32,338 nucleotides of DNA from SIG565 sp045647785 (GCA_045647785.1 JAZRMU010000081.1:1-32338); one strand, 5' to 3'. Counted from the stretch's first letter, positions 7,347-15,352 are shown. Program-made: numbers and translations. Notes: generated by a model not told the origin, from the sequence alone.

Positions 7347-8054
7347 ATGAACGAACGTTTTTTAAGAACAGCCGCATTAATAGGCAAGAGTGGCATCGAG
7401 CGTTTGGAAAAAGCTAAAATCGCCCTTTTTGGTGTTGGCGGTGTAGGTGGCGCTGTACTCGAAGGTCTTGTGCGCGCAGGTGTTGGCAGTATTGATGTTT
7501 TTGATAACGATACCGTCGCTACAACTAATATCAACCGCCAGCTTATCGCCGCTGAGCAAACAGTGGGTATGAAAAAGTGCGATGCCGCCGAGCTTCGCGC
7601 AAAAGCAATTAACCGGGATATCAAAATCGGTAAATTTGATGTTTTTTACCTGCCCGAGAATGCCGATAATATAGATTTATCGGGCTACGATTTTATTGTC
7701 GATGCTATAGATACCGTTTCGGCAAAGCTGGAGCTTGCCGAAAGAGCCGAAAAATCAGGTGTTCCTATTATAAGCATTATGGGAACAGGCAATAAGCTGA
7801 ATCCCGAGCAGCTAAAGATAAGCGATATTTATAAAACAAGCGTTTGTCCGCTTTGCCGAGTTATGCGAACCGAGCTTAAACGACGAGGGGTAAAGAAGCT
7901 CGCCTGCGTATGGTCGGATGAGCAACCTATAACCCCAAACGCACTTGCCGAAACGAGAAGTAACGGCAGAATTGCTCCCGCGAGCGCACCGTTTGTGCCA
8001 ATTGCAGCGGGCATACTCGCAGCGAGTTATATTGTTAAGGAATTGATTAAATAG
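7347..8054 (+). CDS. tcdA: tRNA threonylcarbamoyladenosine dehydratase (ThiF/E1-like)
   Basis: A 235-residue ThiF-fold enzyme expected to use ATP to cyclise t6A37 of tRNA to ct6A. The nucleotide-binding loop is ALFGVGGVGGAVLEGLVRAG, then DNDTVATTNINRQ, the FIVDAID motif and a Cys pair in CPLCRV. The ATG at 7347 has GGAGG upstream and overlaps nothing; the longer open frame from 7212 is inside pdxK. TsaD, which makes the t6A substrate with other proteins, is encoded at 20.7-21.7 kb. It ends the plus-strand operon at a strong hairpin. Confidence 0.92.
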   Translation: MNERFLRTAALIGKSGIERLEKAKIALFGVGGVGGAVLEGLVRAGVGSIDVFDNDTVATTNINRQLIAAEQTVGMKKCDAAELRAKAINRDIKIGKFDVFYLPENADNIDLSGYDFIVDAIDTVSAKLELAERAEKSGVPIISIMGTGNKLNPEQLKISDIYKTSVCPLCRVMRTELKRRGVKKLACVWSDEQPITPNALAETRSNGRIAPASAPFVPIAAGILAASYIVKELIK

Positions 8055-8057
8055 CAA

Positions 8058-8092
8058 AACTCCCACCGGTATAACGGTGGGAGTTAGTTTTT
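8058..8092. terminator. Bidirectional terminator between tcdA and the TM2 gene
   Basis: An 11-base-pair stem AACTCCCACCG / CGGTGGGAGTT with a 6-base loop, AGTTTTT on the plus side and TTTTGC on the minus side. It serves two convergent genes. Confidence 0.85.
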
Positions 8093-8426
8093 ATAATGTC
8101 ATCATTAAATTGTTATAGTTTAGCTCTTTAGCCTTTTTCTGAACTGAAAACCAATCTATAATCGTAAGTATTCCGCAAACACCGCCGGTCAAGAGTTTTA
8201 ACACTCCCATTCCAGTCTCGCCTAGCATAAATCTATCAACACCTAATGTGCCTAAAAAAAGCGATACTAGAAGTATAGTAGTCGGATCCTTAAATTCTAC
8301 TGAAGAAGCTAGTAAAAATTTTGCTTCGTCTGCCTCCAACAACTTCTGCTTTAAGAACACAACCTTCTCGGCAGGAAAATACTTTTGATTCGTCATAATG
8401 AACATATCAACTTTTTGTGAATCCAT
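8091..8426 (-). CDS. TM2 domain-containing membrane protein
   Basis: A 111-residue protein. The N-terminal half (about 1-45) is soluble and helical; residues 48-95 form the TM2 domain, with two membrane helices around LGTLGVDRFMLGETGMGVLKLLTGG and the terminal IIDWFSV. TM2 proteins are common and of unknown role. GGGGGGAT precedes the ATG. It follows the DUF2752 gene by 36 bases, a pairing seen in many genomes, and probably shares its promoter. Confidence 0.85.
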   Translation of the reverse strand: MDSQKVDMFIMTNQKYFPAEKVVFLKQKLLEADEAKFLLASSVEFKDPTTILLVSLFLGTLGVDRFMLGETGMGVLKLLTGGVCGILTIIDWFSVQKKAKELNYNNLMMTL

Positions 8427-8462
8427 TACAAATCCCCCCCATCAATTATTTTTATACAAAGC

Positions 8463-8801
8463 CTAGAGCGGCATTATATACAGTCCACAAAGGCGCAAAA
8501 TATAATATAAAAAAACCGTTGCTCCAAAAAAGACAAGCACATACAAACTGCCCTTTTTGTATTTTTTGGGCAAAAAATCATAATTTACAAAAAGCAACAA
8601 AATTTGCGGCATAACCATAAAAAAAGCGTTGTATTTGAAAGCCATTTCAACTTGACCAGATAATAAACACAACCACGCTCTTGTTGTTCCGCACGCCGGG
8701 CACATGACACCGAACAATTCATATATCGGACACCCACTTACCGCCAACACCAATGTTGCCCCTAAAAGAATTATATTATTTAACAATATTTGCCTTTTCA
8801 T
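8463..8801 (-). CDS. DUF2752 small membrane protein
   Basis: A 112-residue membrane protein with about three helices. The DUF2752 signature is visible as CPACGTTRAWLCLLSG (about residues 34-49), preceded by a hydrophobic N-terminal helix. Function is unknown. I place the start at ATG 8801; the open frame extends to 8954 but that would cross the promoter and the operator. The base composition is more AT-rich than in the housekeeping genes around it, which suggests an accessory gene. Confidence 0.78.
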   Translation of the reverse strand: MKRQILLNNIILLGATLVLAVSGCPIYELFGVMCPACGTTRAWLCLLSGQVEMAFKYNAFFMVMPQILLLFVNYDFLPKKYKKGSLYVLVFFGATVFLYYILRLCGLYIMPL

Positions 8802-8828
8802 AATTACGCTCTCTAAAAGTACAATATT

Positions 8829-8857
8829 AATATACCATAGTATTTTGATATAGTCAA
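8829..8857 (-). promoter_or_regulatory. Promoter of DUF2752-TM2
   Basis: Minus-strand TTGACT (8852-8857), 17 bases, TATATT (8829-8834). The palindrome at 8860-8888 abuts the -35 box. Confidence 0.7.
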
Positions 8858-8859
8858 GT

Positions 8860-8888
8860 AAAATATTACAATAGTATTGTAATATTTT
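8860..8888. promoter_or_regulatory. Perfect 14-bp palindromic operator before the XRE gene
   Basis: Left arm 8860-8873, centre G at 8874, right arm 8875-8888; the arms are exact reverse complements with core ACAATAGTATTGT. It lies directly upstream of the xre ribosome site and beside the -35 of the divergent gene, so the XRE protein may bind here to control itself and the membrane genes (inference). Confidence 0.65.
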
Positions 8889-8903
8889 GGAGGGGTGATT
8901 TCG

Positions 8904-9179
8904 ATGCTTAGTGCTCGTATTAAAGAAATACGAACAGCAAAGAAACTTAGTCAAGTTGATTTAGCGAAACTCTTAGGGGTAACGAAACAAAGTGTTTCAA
9001 ACTGGGAAAACGACAACATTCAACCCTCTGTTGAGATGCTTTTAAAGATTTCAGAGGCTCTTAATGTAACAACCGATTATTTATTGGGGCGTTCCGACCG
9101 AAGATATCTTGATATAACCGATTTGCCCGAAGAGGCTATTCAATATATACAAGGAATAATTTCTTTTATTAATAAATAA
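8904..9179 (+). CDS. XRE/Cro-family helix-turn-helix regulator
   Basis: A 91-residue regulator. Residues 3-60 form an HTH_3 domain (MLSARIKEIRTAKKLSQVD, then LLGVTKQSVSNWENDNIQPS, then LLGRSDRR). A short C-terminal helix (about 66-91) may serve dimerisation. GGAGGGG is 8 to 9 bases upstream of ATG 8904; a GTG at 8895 is too close to it. It is divergent from DUF2752-TM2 and AT-rich like them. A likely autoregulator acting at 8860-8888. Confidence 0.88.
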   Translation: MLSARIKEIRTAKKLSQVDLAKLLGVTKQSVSNWENDNIQPSVEMLLKISEALNVTTDYLLGRSDRRYLDITDLPEEAIQYIQGIISFINK

Positions 9180-9217
9180 ATGTCTATTTATTACCGAAGG
9201 CATCGTCCCTACAAATT

Positions 9218-9250
9218 AAAAAAGGCGAGACCAGTTGTCTCGCCTTTTTT
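9218..9250 (+). terminator. Terminator after the XRE gene
   Basis: Stem AGGCGAGAC / GTCTCGCCT, loop CAGTT, then TTTTT; A-run on the other side makes it usable in both directions. Confidence 0.85.
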
Positions 9251-9280
9251 ATAAATCATTATCGTTTGACCAAAAGACCT

Positions 9281-9309
9281 AAAAAAGCCCTCCGCAAGGA
9301 GGGCTTTTT
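9281..9309 (-). terminator. Terminator after putP
   Basis: Stem AGCCCTCC / GGAGGGCT with a 4-base loop (GCAA as read on plus, TTGC on minus), followed on the minus strand by TTTTTT. Confidence 0.85.
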
Positions 9310-9312
9310 CTA

Positions 9313-10884
9313 TTATGCAATTACATCAGCAGCGCCTGTGCGAACTGCCTCGAAATCTTCCTCGATTTCCTTTGAGGGAGCTCTTGTTAGCAGTGATACC
9401 ACAACAATTGCGATGCAGGAAATAATGAACGCGGGGAGCAGCTCATAAATTCCAAATACGCCACCAAACGGCTTAATAAGCAGCTTCCAGATGAATACGG
9501 TTGCTGCACCGCTTACCATACCGGCAATTGCGCCAGCGCGGTTGATTCTCTTCCAGAACAGCGAGAATATCATAAGCGGACCAAATGTAGCGCCGAAGCC
9601 TGCCCAAGCAAAGGATACGATTGTGAAAATAACGCTGTCCTTATCAAGTGCAATAAATATTGCAACAAGGGCAATAACCAAAAGGGTAATTCTTGTTACC
9701 CACATAACCTGCTTATCGGTTGCATTCTTTTTGGCAACGCCCTGGAAAATATTTTTAGCAACCGCGGAAGCAGCAATCAGCAAATAAGAGTCAGAGGACG
9801 AAATCGTAGCTGCCAGAATGCCTGCCATAACGAAGCCGGCGATAATGGGCGGTAAGAAACTGGTGGACATTGTAATGAATATATTTTCAGCGCCCGATGC
9901 AGTGAGATGTGTGGTCGGGAAAATTTGACGACCCATAATACCGATAAATACTGCAACTGCAAGTGAAATTACAACCCAAATCATAGCGATTCTGCGCGAA
10001 GACTTGAGTTCGCTCTCCTTGCGGATAGCCATAAATCGCAGAAGCACCTGCGGCATACCAAAATATCCAAGGCCCCAAGCCATGCAGGATGCAACGCTTA
10101 ACGCGCCGTAGCTTGCAGCTTCACCGAACAAAGGCTTACCGTTAGCAGCTACCTGCTGAACCCCGTCGACAACTTCGGGATTTGCAATTCCGAAGAACTC
10201 TAAGAAGCCGGGAATGGACTGTGCATTGGCAATAACAGCGTTGATGCCGCCTGCCGATACAACACCCATTATAACAACAACCGTAAGGGCAATTATCATA
10301 ACGATAGCCTGCATAAAATCAGATGCACTCTCTGCAAGGAAGCCACCGAGAACTGTGTAGATAAGAACGAAAGCAGCGCCCAAAATCATCATATATTCAT
10401 ATTTCTGATTAAAGAGTGTTGAGAAAAGCTTACCAACAGTTACGAAGCAGCTTGACGCGTAAACAGTGAAGAATATAAGAATGAATAGAGCAGCAATTAT
10501 CATTATAACCTTTTTGTTCTCGCGGAAACGGTTCGAAAAGAACTCGGGCAGGGTTATAGCGTTATTAGCTCTGATACTGTAGCGACGAAGTCTTCTCGAT
10601 ACAATTAGCCAGTTAACATAGGTACCAACGGCAAGACCGATAGCGGTCCAAGCAGCGTCGGCCAGGCCGCACCAATAAGCAACGCCGGGCAGACCCATAA
10701 GCAGCCAACCGCTCATATCTGATGCCTCGGCACTCATTGCGGTTACCCACGGGCCGAGCGAACGGCCACCTAAAAAGTAGTTTTCTGAATTTTTGTTTGC
10801 TTTTTTTGCAAATAAAATACCTATCACAACAACTGCTACCATATATACAGCCATTGCTATAATAATTTGTACGGTATTTGTCAT
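9313..10884 (-). CDS. putP: Sodium/proline symporter
   Basis: A 523-residue member of the sodium:solute symporter family with about 13 membrane helices, taking up proline with Na+. The family block near the N terminus is YFLGGRSLGPWVTAMSAEAS with DMSGWLLMGLPG next to it, the region of the Na+ and proline sites in PutP. The later AGFVMAGILAATISSSDSYL segment carries the conserved Ser residues of the Na+ site. Length fits PutP (about 500). GGGGG precedes the ATG. It is monocistronic, with its own promoter and terminator, and sits downstream of a TetR gene that could regulate it. Confidence 0.9.
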   Translation of the reverse strand: MTNTVQIIIAMAVYMVAVVVIGILFAKKANKNSENYFLGGRSLGPWVTAMSAEASDMSGWLLMGLPGVAYWCGLADAAWTAIGLAVGTYVNWLIVSRRLRRYSIRANNAITLPEFFSNRFRENKKVIMIIAALFILIFFTVYASSCFVTVGKLFSTLFNQKYEYMMILGAAFVLIYTVLGGFLAESASDFMQAIVMIIALTVVVIMGVVSAGGINAVIANAQSIPGFLEFFGIANPEVVDGVQQVAANGKPLFGEAASYGALSVASCMAWGLGYFGMPQVLLRFMAIRKESELKSSRRIAMIWVVISLAVAVFIGIMGRQIFPTTHLTASGAENIFITMSTSFLPPIIAGFVMAGILAATISSSDSYLLIAASAVAKNIFQGVAKKNATDKQVMWVTRITLLVIALVAIFIALDKDSVIFTIVSFAWAGFGATFGPLMIFSLFWKRINRAGAIAGMVSGAATVFIWKLLIKPFGGVFGIYELLPAFIISCIAIVVVSLLTRAPSKEIEEDFEAVRTGAADVIA

Positions 10885-10916
10885 AAAGCAACCCCCTTAA
10901 CTAATTTTTCCATTGC

Positions 10917-10945
10917 AGTATATCACATTTTTAAATAGAATGCAA
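10917..10945 (-). promoter_or_regulatory. Promoter of putP
   Basis: Minus-strand TTGCAT (10940-10945), 17 bases, TATACT (10917-10922). Confidence 0.65.
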
Positions 10946-10960
10946 CATAGAATTGAGTTA

Positions 10961-11050
10961 ATACTAAAAATCATACTAAAAAAGAAAAACCCCTTTTAAC
11001 AAAGGGGTTAAGCAGTAGACTGCAGTCTATACTAAAAAATACACTAAAAA
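10961..11050. repeat. Two pairs of ATACTAAAAA direct repeats flanking a terminator and a palindrome
   Basis: ATACTAAAAA occurs at 10961-10970, 10973-10982 and 11029-11038, with ACACTAAAAA at 11041-11050. Each pair has a 12-base period and the pairs are 68 bases apart. Between them lie the tetR terminator and the perfect palindrome TAGACTGCAGTCTA (11016-11029). The role is unknown; binding sites for a regulator of putP are possible. Confidence 0.6.
10979..11009 (-). terminator. Terminator after the TetR gene
   Basis: 9-bp stem AACCCCTTT / AAAGGGGTT with a 4-base loop, followed on the minus strand by TTTCTTTTTT. Confidence 0.8.
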
Positions 11051-11057
11051 TAAACTT

Positions 11058-11645
11058 CTAATTATTTCTTATTTTTTCCATAAAAAACGGCATAAGCGAT
11101 ACCGCATTTTCCGCCAGCGAATAATCTCCGCCACACAGACACCAATCATATATCAGCGCGCGCTCGCAAAAGGCATAGTAGCGCACCATTGCGCCCACCG
11201 ACTGCTCGCTCGTTATCTCGCCCGATGCCTGCCCTGCCGATATAATCTTGCGCAGCAGCTTGTAATAAACTCGCTTATTATCAAGCAGTTGCTTTTCGGT
11301 TTTTGTTGTAAGCTGGGTTGAGTAAAGTCTTTTGATAAGCTCTAAATCTATGGTGTTTTCAATCATTTTGAAAAGCTCACGGTTAAGCATTAGCAGCGTT
11401 TCAATGGCGCTGCCTGAATAATCAATGCTATCCTCTAATTCTTCATACTTTTCATCAAAAAGATACGCCAGCGAGCCGAGCAGCGCATCCTTGCTTTCAA
11501 AATAATGGTAGAACGAGCCCTTCGAGGTGGATGACTCGAAAATTATATCCTCCACCGTCGTATCATCGTAGCCCTGCTCATAGAAAAGCCGCCACGCCGC
11601 CGAAACAATTCGGCTTTTGGTGTTGCGAGTATTCTTTTTTGGCAT
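11058..11645 (-). CDS. TetR/AcrR-family transcriptional regulator
   Basis: A 195-residue regulator. The N-terminal helix-turn-helix spans about residues 5-52 with the family signature VEDIIFESSTSKGSFYHYFE. The C-terminal domain is helical, with a QxxGEITSEQS segment typical of TetR ligand domains; the ligand is unknown. The start is placed at 11645 because a promoter (11668-11696) ends just upstream, ruling out the ATG codons at 11669 and 11696. It lies upstream of putP on the same strand but is separated by a terminator. The target could be putP or a distant transporter. Confidence 0.88.
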   Translation of the reverse strand: MPKKNTRNTKSRIVSAAWRLFYEQGYDDTTVEDIIFESSTSKGSFYHYFESKDALLGSLAYLFDEKYEELEDSIDYSGSAIETLLMLNRELFKMIENTIDLELIKRLYSTQLTTKTEKQLLDNKRVYYKLLRKIISAGQASGEITSEQSVGAMVRYYAFCERALIYDWCLCGGDYSLAENAVSLMPFFMEKIRNN

Positions 11646-11667
11646 AATATCACCAACCTTTATATAC

Positions 11668-11696
11668 ATTATATTTAATGCACCCTCAAAAGTCAA
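11668..11696 (-). promoter_or_regulatory. Promoter of the TetR gene
   Basis: Minus-strand TTGACT (11691-11696), 17 bases, TATAAT (11668-11673). The leader would be only about 16 bases. Confidence 0.72.
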
Positions 11697-11714
11697 CGAA
11701 AATGGTTTCCGCAG

Positions 11715-11744
11715 AACAAAACGCCCTCTTTTGAGGGCGTTTTT
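11715..11744 (-). terminator. Terminator after aspS
   Basis: 8-bp stem ACGCCCTC / GAGGGCGT with a 4-base loop, then TTTGTT on the minus strand and TTTT on the plus strand. Confidence 0.75.
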
Positions 11745-11745
11745 G

Positions 11746-13524
11746 CTATTCTTTTATAAGTGCGATAGACAGGTCGTTAAGCTGGGTCTCGTCAACCGCA
11801 GCGGGTGCACCCGACATAAGCTCGCTCGAATTCGACACCTTCGGGAAGGCAATAACATCGCGGAGGTTATCGGCGCCGCACATAAGCATAACAAGGCGGT
11901 CAAGACCAATGCCCATGCCGCCGTGGGGCGGAGCTCCGAAGCGGAAGGCATCGGTTAAGAAGCCAAACTTTTCGTGTGCCTCCTCATCAGAAAGACCGAG
12001 TGCCGAGAACATTTTTGCCTGAAGCTCGGGGTCGGTAATGCGGATAGAGCCACTTGATAGCTCAATTCCGTTTAGAACCAAGTCGTACGCCTTTGCAAAC
12101 ACCTTTTCGGGCGCTGTATCAAGGAACTCAATACACTCATCAAGCGGAGAGGTAAAGGGATGGTGCATAGCATCCCAATTTCCGGTTTCCTCGTTATATT
12201 CGAAGAACGGAAACTCGGTTATCCAAAGGAAATTGTAGCCCGCGGGGACAATACCCAAGCGTTTTGCTACGGTAAGGCGCAGCGCACCAAGCACCGAGAG
12301 AACCGTTTTTTTGCGGTCGGCACAGAATAGCACAACATCGCCCTTTTCTGCTCCGGTCAAGCGAATAAGCTCTGCCATTTCGTCTTCGCTCATAAATTTC
12401 GAGAACGAGCATGTAGGTGCATCCTCAACCCAACGAATGAAGGCAAGTCCTTTAGCGCCTATGCCACGCGCTTCCTCGGTTAATTTATCTATTTCTTTTC
12501 TGGTGTAGGTATCAGCCGCATTCTTTGCAGTAATTGCGCGAACAGTGCCACCATTTTTAACAGTATCGGCAAACACGCCGAAGCCGCAATTCTCAACAGC
12601 CGCAGACACGTCAACAATTTTCATATCAAAACGGGTGTCGGGCTTATCCGAACCGTAATTTTCCATAGCCTCTGTAAATGTGAGTCTCGGGAACGGAGCT
12701 GCAATTTCAGTATTCAGCACATCGCGGAACAAGCGAACAATATAGCCCTCTGCAATGGCGAAAACATCCTCCATTGTTACAAACGACATTTCAAGGTCGA
12801 TCTGTGTGAATTCAGGCTGACGGTCGGCGCGCAGGTCCTCATCGCGATAGCAACGGGCAATCTGCATATAGCGATCGAAGCCCGAAAGCATAAGCAGCTG
12901 CTTATACATTTGGGGGCTCTGTGGTAGCGCAAAGAAAGTGCCTTTATGAACACGCGACGGAACAAGATAATCTCTTGCCCCTTCAGGTGTAGATTTTATA
13001 AGGGTAGGTGTTTCAATTTCGATAAAACCGTTTTCGTCGAAATAATCTCTTGTTACCTTGGTTATTTTGTGGCGCAGCATAATATTATTCTGCAGCGGCG
13101 CACGGCGCAAATCAAGGTAGCGGTATTTAAGGCGAATATCCTCGCCCGCCTTGCTGTCTGCCAAAATCTCAAATGGCGGGGTTTCGGCTCTGCCTAAAAT
13201 TTTAAGAGATTTTACCTCAATCTCTATTTCACCAGTAGGAATTTCGCTATTTACTGCGCTGCGGCGGCGAACAACACCCTCTGCAGCGAGCACATACTCG
13301 CTTCTAACCTCGCCCGCCTTTTCGAAAACGGACTTTTCGGTCGCATCATCAAAAGCCAACTGCACAATACCTGTGCGGTCGCGCAAATCAATAAATATAA
13401 GACCGCCAAGGTCGCGCTGGCGCTGTGCCCAACCGAGCAGAACTACCTGCTGTCCCTCGTCGGCAGCACGAAGCACGCCGCAATAGTGGGTTCTTTTTGT
13501 GTTTTCAAGTCTATCTAATTTCAT
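11746..13524 (-). CDS. aspS: Aspartate--tRNA ligase (bacterial type)
   Basis: A 592-residue class II synthetase that charges tRNA-Asp. The N-terminal OB-fold anticodon domain (about 1-110) begins RTHYCGVLRAADEGQQVVLLGW. The catalytic core has motif 2 in CYRDEDLRADRQPEFTQID and motif 3 in GIGLDRLVMLM. The inserted GAD domain (about 285-415) marks it as the bacterial type. Whether it is discriminating or also charges tRNA-Asn cannot be settled by eye. AAAGGAG precedes the ATG. It follows hisS by 11 bases, a classical pair. Confidence 0.96.
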   Translation of the reverse strand: MKLDRLENTKRTHYCGVLRAADEGQQVVLLGWAQRQRDLGGLIFIDLRDRTGIVQLAFDDATEKSVFEKAGEVRSEYVLAAEGVVRRRSAVNSEIPTGEIEIEVKSLKILGRAETPPFEILADSKAGEDIRLKYRYLDLRRAPLQNNIMLRHKITKVTRDYFDENGFIEIETPTLIKSTPEGARDYLVPSRVHKGTFFALPQSPQMYKQLLMLSGFDRYMQIARCYRDEDLRADRQPEFTQIDLEMSFVTMEDVFAIAEGYIVRLFRDVLNTEIAAPFPRLTFTEAMENYGSDKPDTRFDMKIVDVSAAVENCGFGVFADTVKNGGTVRAITAKNAADTYTRKEIDKLTEEARGIGAKGLAFIRWVEDAPTCSFSKFMSEDEMAELIRLTGAEKGDVVLFCADRKKTVLSVLGALRLTVAKRLGIVPAGYNFLWITEFPFFEYNEETGNWDAMHHPFTSPLDECIEFLDTAPEKVFAKAYDLVLNGIELSSGSIRITDPELQAKMFSALGLSDEEAHEKFGFLTDAFRFGAPPHGGMGIGLDRLVMLMCGADNLRDVIAFPKVSNSSELMSGAPAAVDETQLNDLSIALIKE

Positions 13525-13535
13525 AAAAAACTCCT

Positions 13536-14840
13536 TTAGAAAACAGTTTCTTCCAGCGCCGCTATGGCATTCTCTTTGGTAAGCTTATAAAATTCGTCCA
13601 CCATTTTTTCGGCACTAATCTCGTTTATTTCGCCATTCTTCATATTTTTAAGGCGGATAACACCACTCTCAACCTCGCTATCGCCGAGTACACAGGTATA
13701 TTTTGCACCGATTTTATCAGCATAGCGCATCTGCGGCTTTAACGAACGACCATTCAGATCGCACTGTGCCTCAAAGCCCTCATAACGCAGCTTGGCGCAA
13801 AGCCCTGCCGCCATTACCGATGCCTTTTCGCCGAGAGTTACAAAATAGACATCCGTTGTTTTAGGCTCGGGGAATTCTACTCCCTGACTTTCCGCAGTCA
13901 GCATTAATCTTTCAATTCCCATTGCAAAGCCGACCGACTGCACGCTCGGACCGCCGAGCTCGGCAATAAGACCGTCGTATCTGCCGCCGCCGCAAACCGT
14001 CGACTGCGCTCCGATACCCTTTGCCACAAATTCAAACACCGTTTTGGTGTAATAGTCAAGTCCTCTTACAATATGGGGGTTAACAGTATATTCAAGACCC
14101 GCTGCTGTAAGGTGAGCCTTCACGCTCTCAAAATGATTTTTGCAGTCCTCGCAAAGAAAATCCAGCACAACGGGCGCGTCAGCCGCAATACCCGAGCAAA
14201 CAGGACTTTTGCAGTCGAGAATTCGCATAGGATTACGGTCAAGTCGCTCAAGACAGGTACCGCAAAGATCTGACTTCTTACCCTCAAAATAGGTTTTAAG
14301 GGCAGCGTGGTACTGCTTGCGACACTCGGGACAACCGATAGAATTGATTTCAAGAGATATATTTTTTATGCCGATTTCTCGAAGCACACTATCTGCAAGG
14401 CAAATAGCCTCGGCATCCGACGCAGGGGCTGTGCCGCCGATGCACTCAATACCGAACTGATGGAACTCGCGAAGTCTGCCCGCCTGCGGCTTTTCATAGC
14501 GATAGCAGCCGCCGATATAACACGCCTTTACAGGCAGCGTGCCATTCACAAGGCCGTTTTCAATGCTCGAGCGAACTACACCCGCCGTAAACTCCGGGCG
14601 AAGAGTAATGCTTCTGTCGCCCTTATCAAGAAATGTATACATTTCCTTTTGCACAACATCTGTAGTATCTCCCACTCCGCGAGAAAACACCTCTGTATGT
14701 TCAAAAACCGGAACTCTAATTTCGCGATAACCGAAAAGCGCTGCTGTCTCCAGCATCTTTCCTTCAACATATTGCCATTTATAGCTATCCTGAGGCACCA
14801 CATCGTTAGTACCCTTTATAGCCTTTATTATTTCAGCCAT
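13536..14840 (-). CDS. hisS: Histidine--tRNA ligase
   Basis: A 434-residue class II synthetase. Motif 1 includes GYREIRVPVFEHTEVF, motif 2 is CYRYEKPQAGRLREFHQFG, the HisA motif is HIVRGLDYYTKTVFEF, and motif 3 is SVGFAMGIERLML. An internal zinc-like four-Cys region (CPECRKQ, CGTC, CLED-like DFLCEDC) is present, as in many Firmicutes. The ATG at 14840 has GGAGG five bases upstream; an ATG at 14852 overlaps that site. No T-box fits in the 62 bases before it, so control probably comes from the mgsA promoter. Confidence 0.95.
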   Translation of the reverse strand: MAEIIKAIKGTNDVVPQDSYKWQYVEGKMLETAALFGYREIRVPVFEHTEVFSRGVGDTTDVVQKEMYTFLDKGDRSITLRPEFTAGVVRSSIENGLVNGTLPVKACYIGGCYRYEKPQAGRLREFHQFGIECIGGTAPASDAEAICLADSVLREIGIKNISLEINSIGCPECRKQYHAALKTYFEGKKSDLCGTCLERLDRNPMRILDCKSPVCSGIAADAPVVLDFLCEDCKNHFESVKAHLTAAGLEYTVNPHIVRGLDYYTKTVFEFVAKGIGAQSTVCGGGRYDGLIAELGGPSVQSVGFAMGIERLMLTAESQGVEFPEPKTTDVYFVTLGEKASVMAAGLCAKLRYEGFEAQCDLNGRSLKPQMRYADKIGAKYTCVLGDSEVESGVIRLKNMKNGEINEISAEKMVDEFYKLTKENAIAALEETVF

Positions 14841-14902
14841 ATAAACCTCCATACAAGCAGATATCCGCCCCTTTTCGAGCGGATTTGCTGTAAATTTTAT
14901 TA

Positions 14903-15304
14903 TTAGTTTCCGCGCACAATATCACGCCAGTCAAGGTCGCCGCGTTCAAGACCGTGAATAAGCATTTCGGCGGTTGCGATATTGGTTGCCACAGGAATAT
15001 TGTGCACATCGCAAAGGCGAAGCAGAACATTCTCGTCGGGCTCGCTCGGCTTTGGTGTCAGCGGGTCGCGGAACAAAAGCAAAAGGTCGATTTCATCGCA
15101 GCCTATTCTTGCGGCTATTTGCTGCGAGCCACCCTGTGAGCCTGCTAAAAATTTAATTATATTGAGCCCTGTTGCCTCGGACACGAGCTTGCCCGTAGTA
15201 CCGGTTGCAACAAGGGTGTGTTTATTGAGTATACCACAGTATGCAATGCAAAACTGTACCATTAATTCTTTTTTTGAATCGTGCGCAATTAAAGCTATAT
15301 TCAA
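14903..15304 (-). CDS. mgsA: Methylglyoxal synthase homolog with altered active site
   Basis: A 133-residue protein of the methylglyoxal synthase fold; the enzyme turns dihydroxyacetone phosphate into methylglyoxal. Conserved blocks are IALIAHDSKKELMVQF, ATGTTGKL, FRDPL and NIPVATNIATAEMLI. Two residues assigned to catalysis in the E. coli enzyme differ: the Asp of GGDQQ (D71) is Ser60 in GSQGGSQQI, and the His of PHxPD (H98) is Ser87 in KPSEPD. Activity is therefore doubtful or altered. I prefer the TTG start at 15304 (GGGGAG 9 bases upstream, family-like MNIALIAHD); ATG at 15313 abuts the ribosome site. Downstream of PBP2, as in many Clostridia, and first gene before hisS-aspS. Confidence 0.82.
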   Translation of the reverse strand: MNIALIAHDSKKELMVQFCIAYCGILNKHTLVATGTTGKLVSEATGLNIIKFLAGSQGGSQQIAARIGCDEIDLLLLFRDPLTPKPSEPDENVLLRLCDVHNIPVATNIATAEMLIHGLERGDLDWRDIVRGN

Positions 15305-15331
15305 TTTGGTCATCTCCCCAGAGGTAAAATA

Positions 15332-15352
15332 TAGTAAAAAACTTTTTTACTA
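15332..15352. promoter_or_regulatory. Perfect 10-bp palindrome at the predicted mgsA transcription start
   Basis: TAGTAAAAAA, one C, TTTTTTACTA. It begins about where the mgsA transcript should start, so it may be an operator or a 5' RNA hairpin. Confidence 0.5.

Noticed and set aside
8802..8954. Longer DUF2752 frame
   Set aside because: It would run through the promoter and the perfect palindrome, and through the start of the divergent XRE gene.
9193..9216. Short GAAGGCATCGTCCCTACAAA stretch that recalls clostridial intergenic repeats
   Set aside because: Only one partial copy in the window and no partner arm, so it cannot be supported as a repeat.
14841..14902. T-box or other riboswitch before hisS
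   Set aside because: Only 62 bases are available and no specifier/antiterminator structure is seen; a GC-rich stem at about 14862-14886 has no T run.
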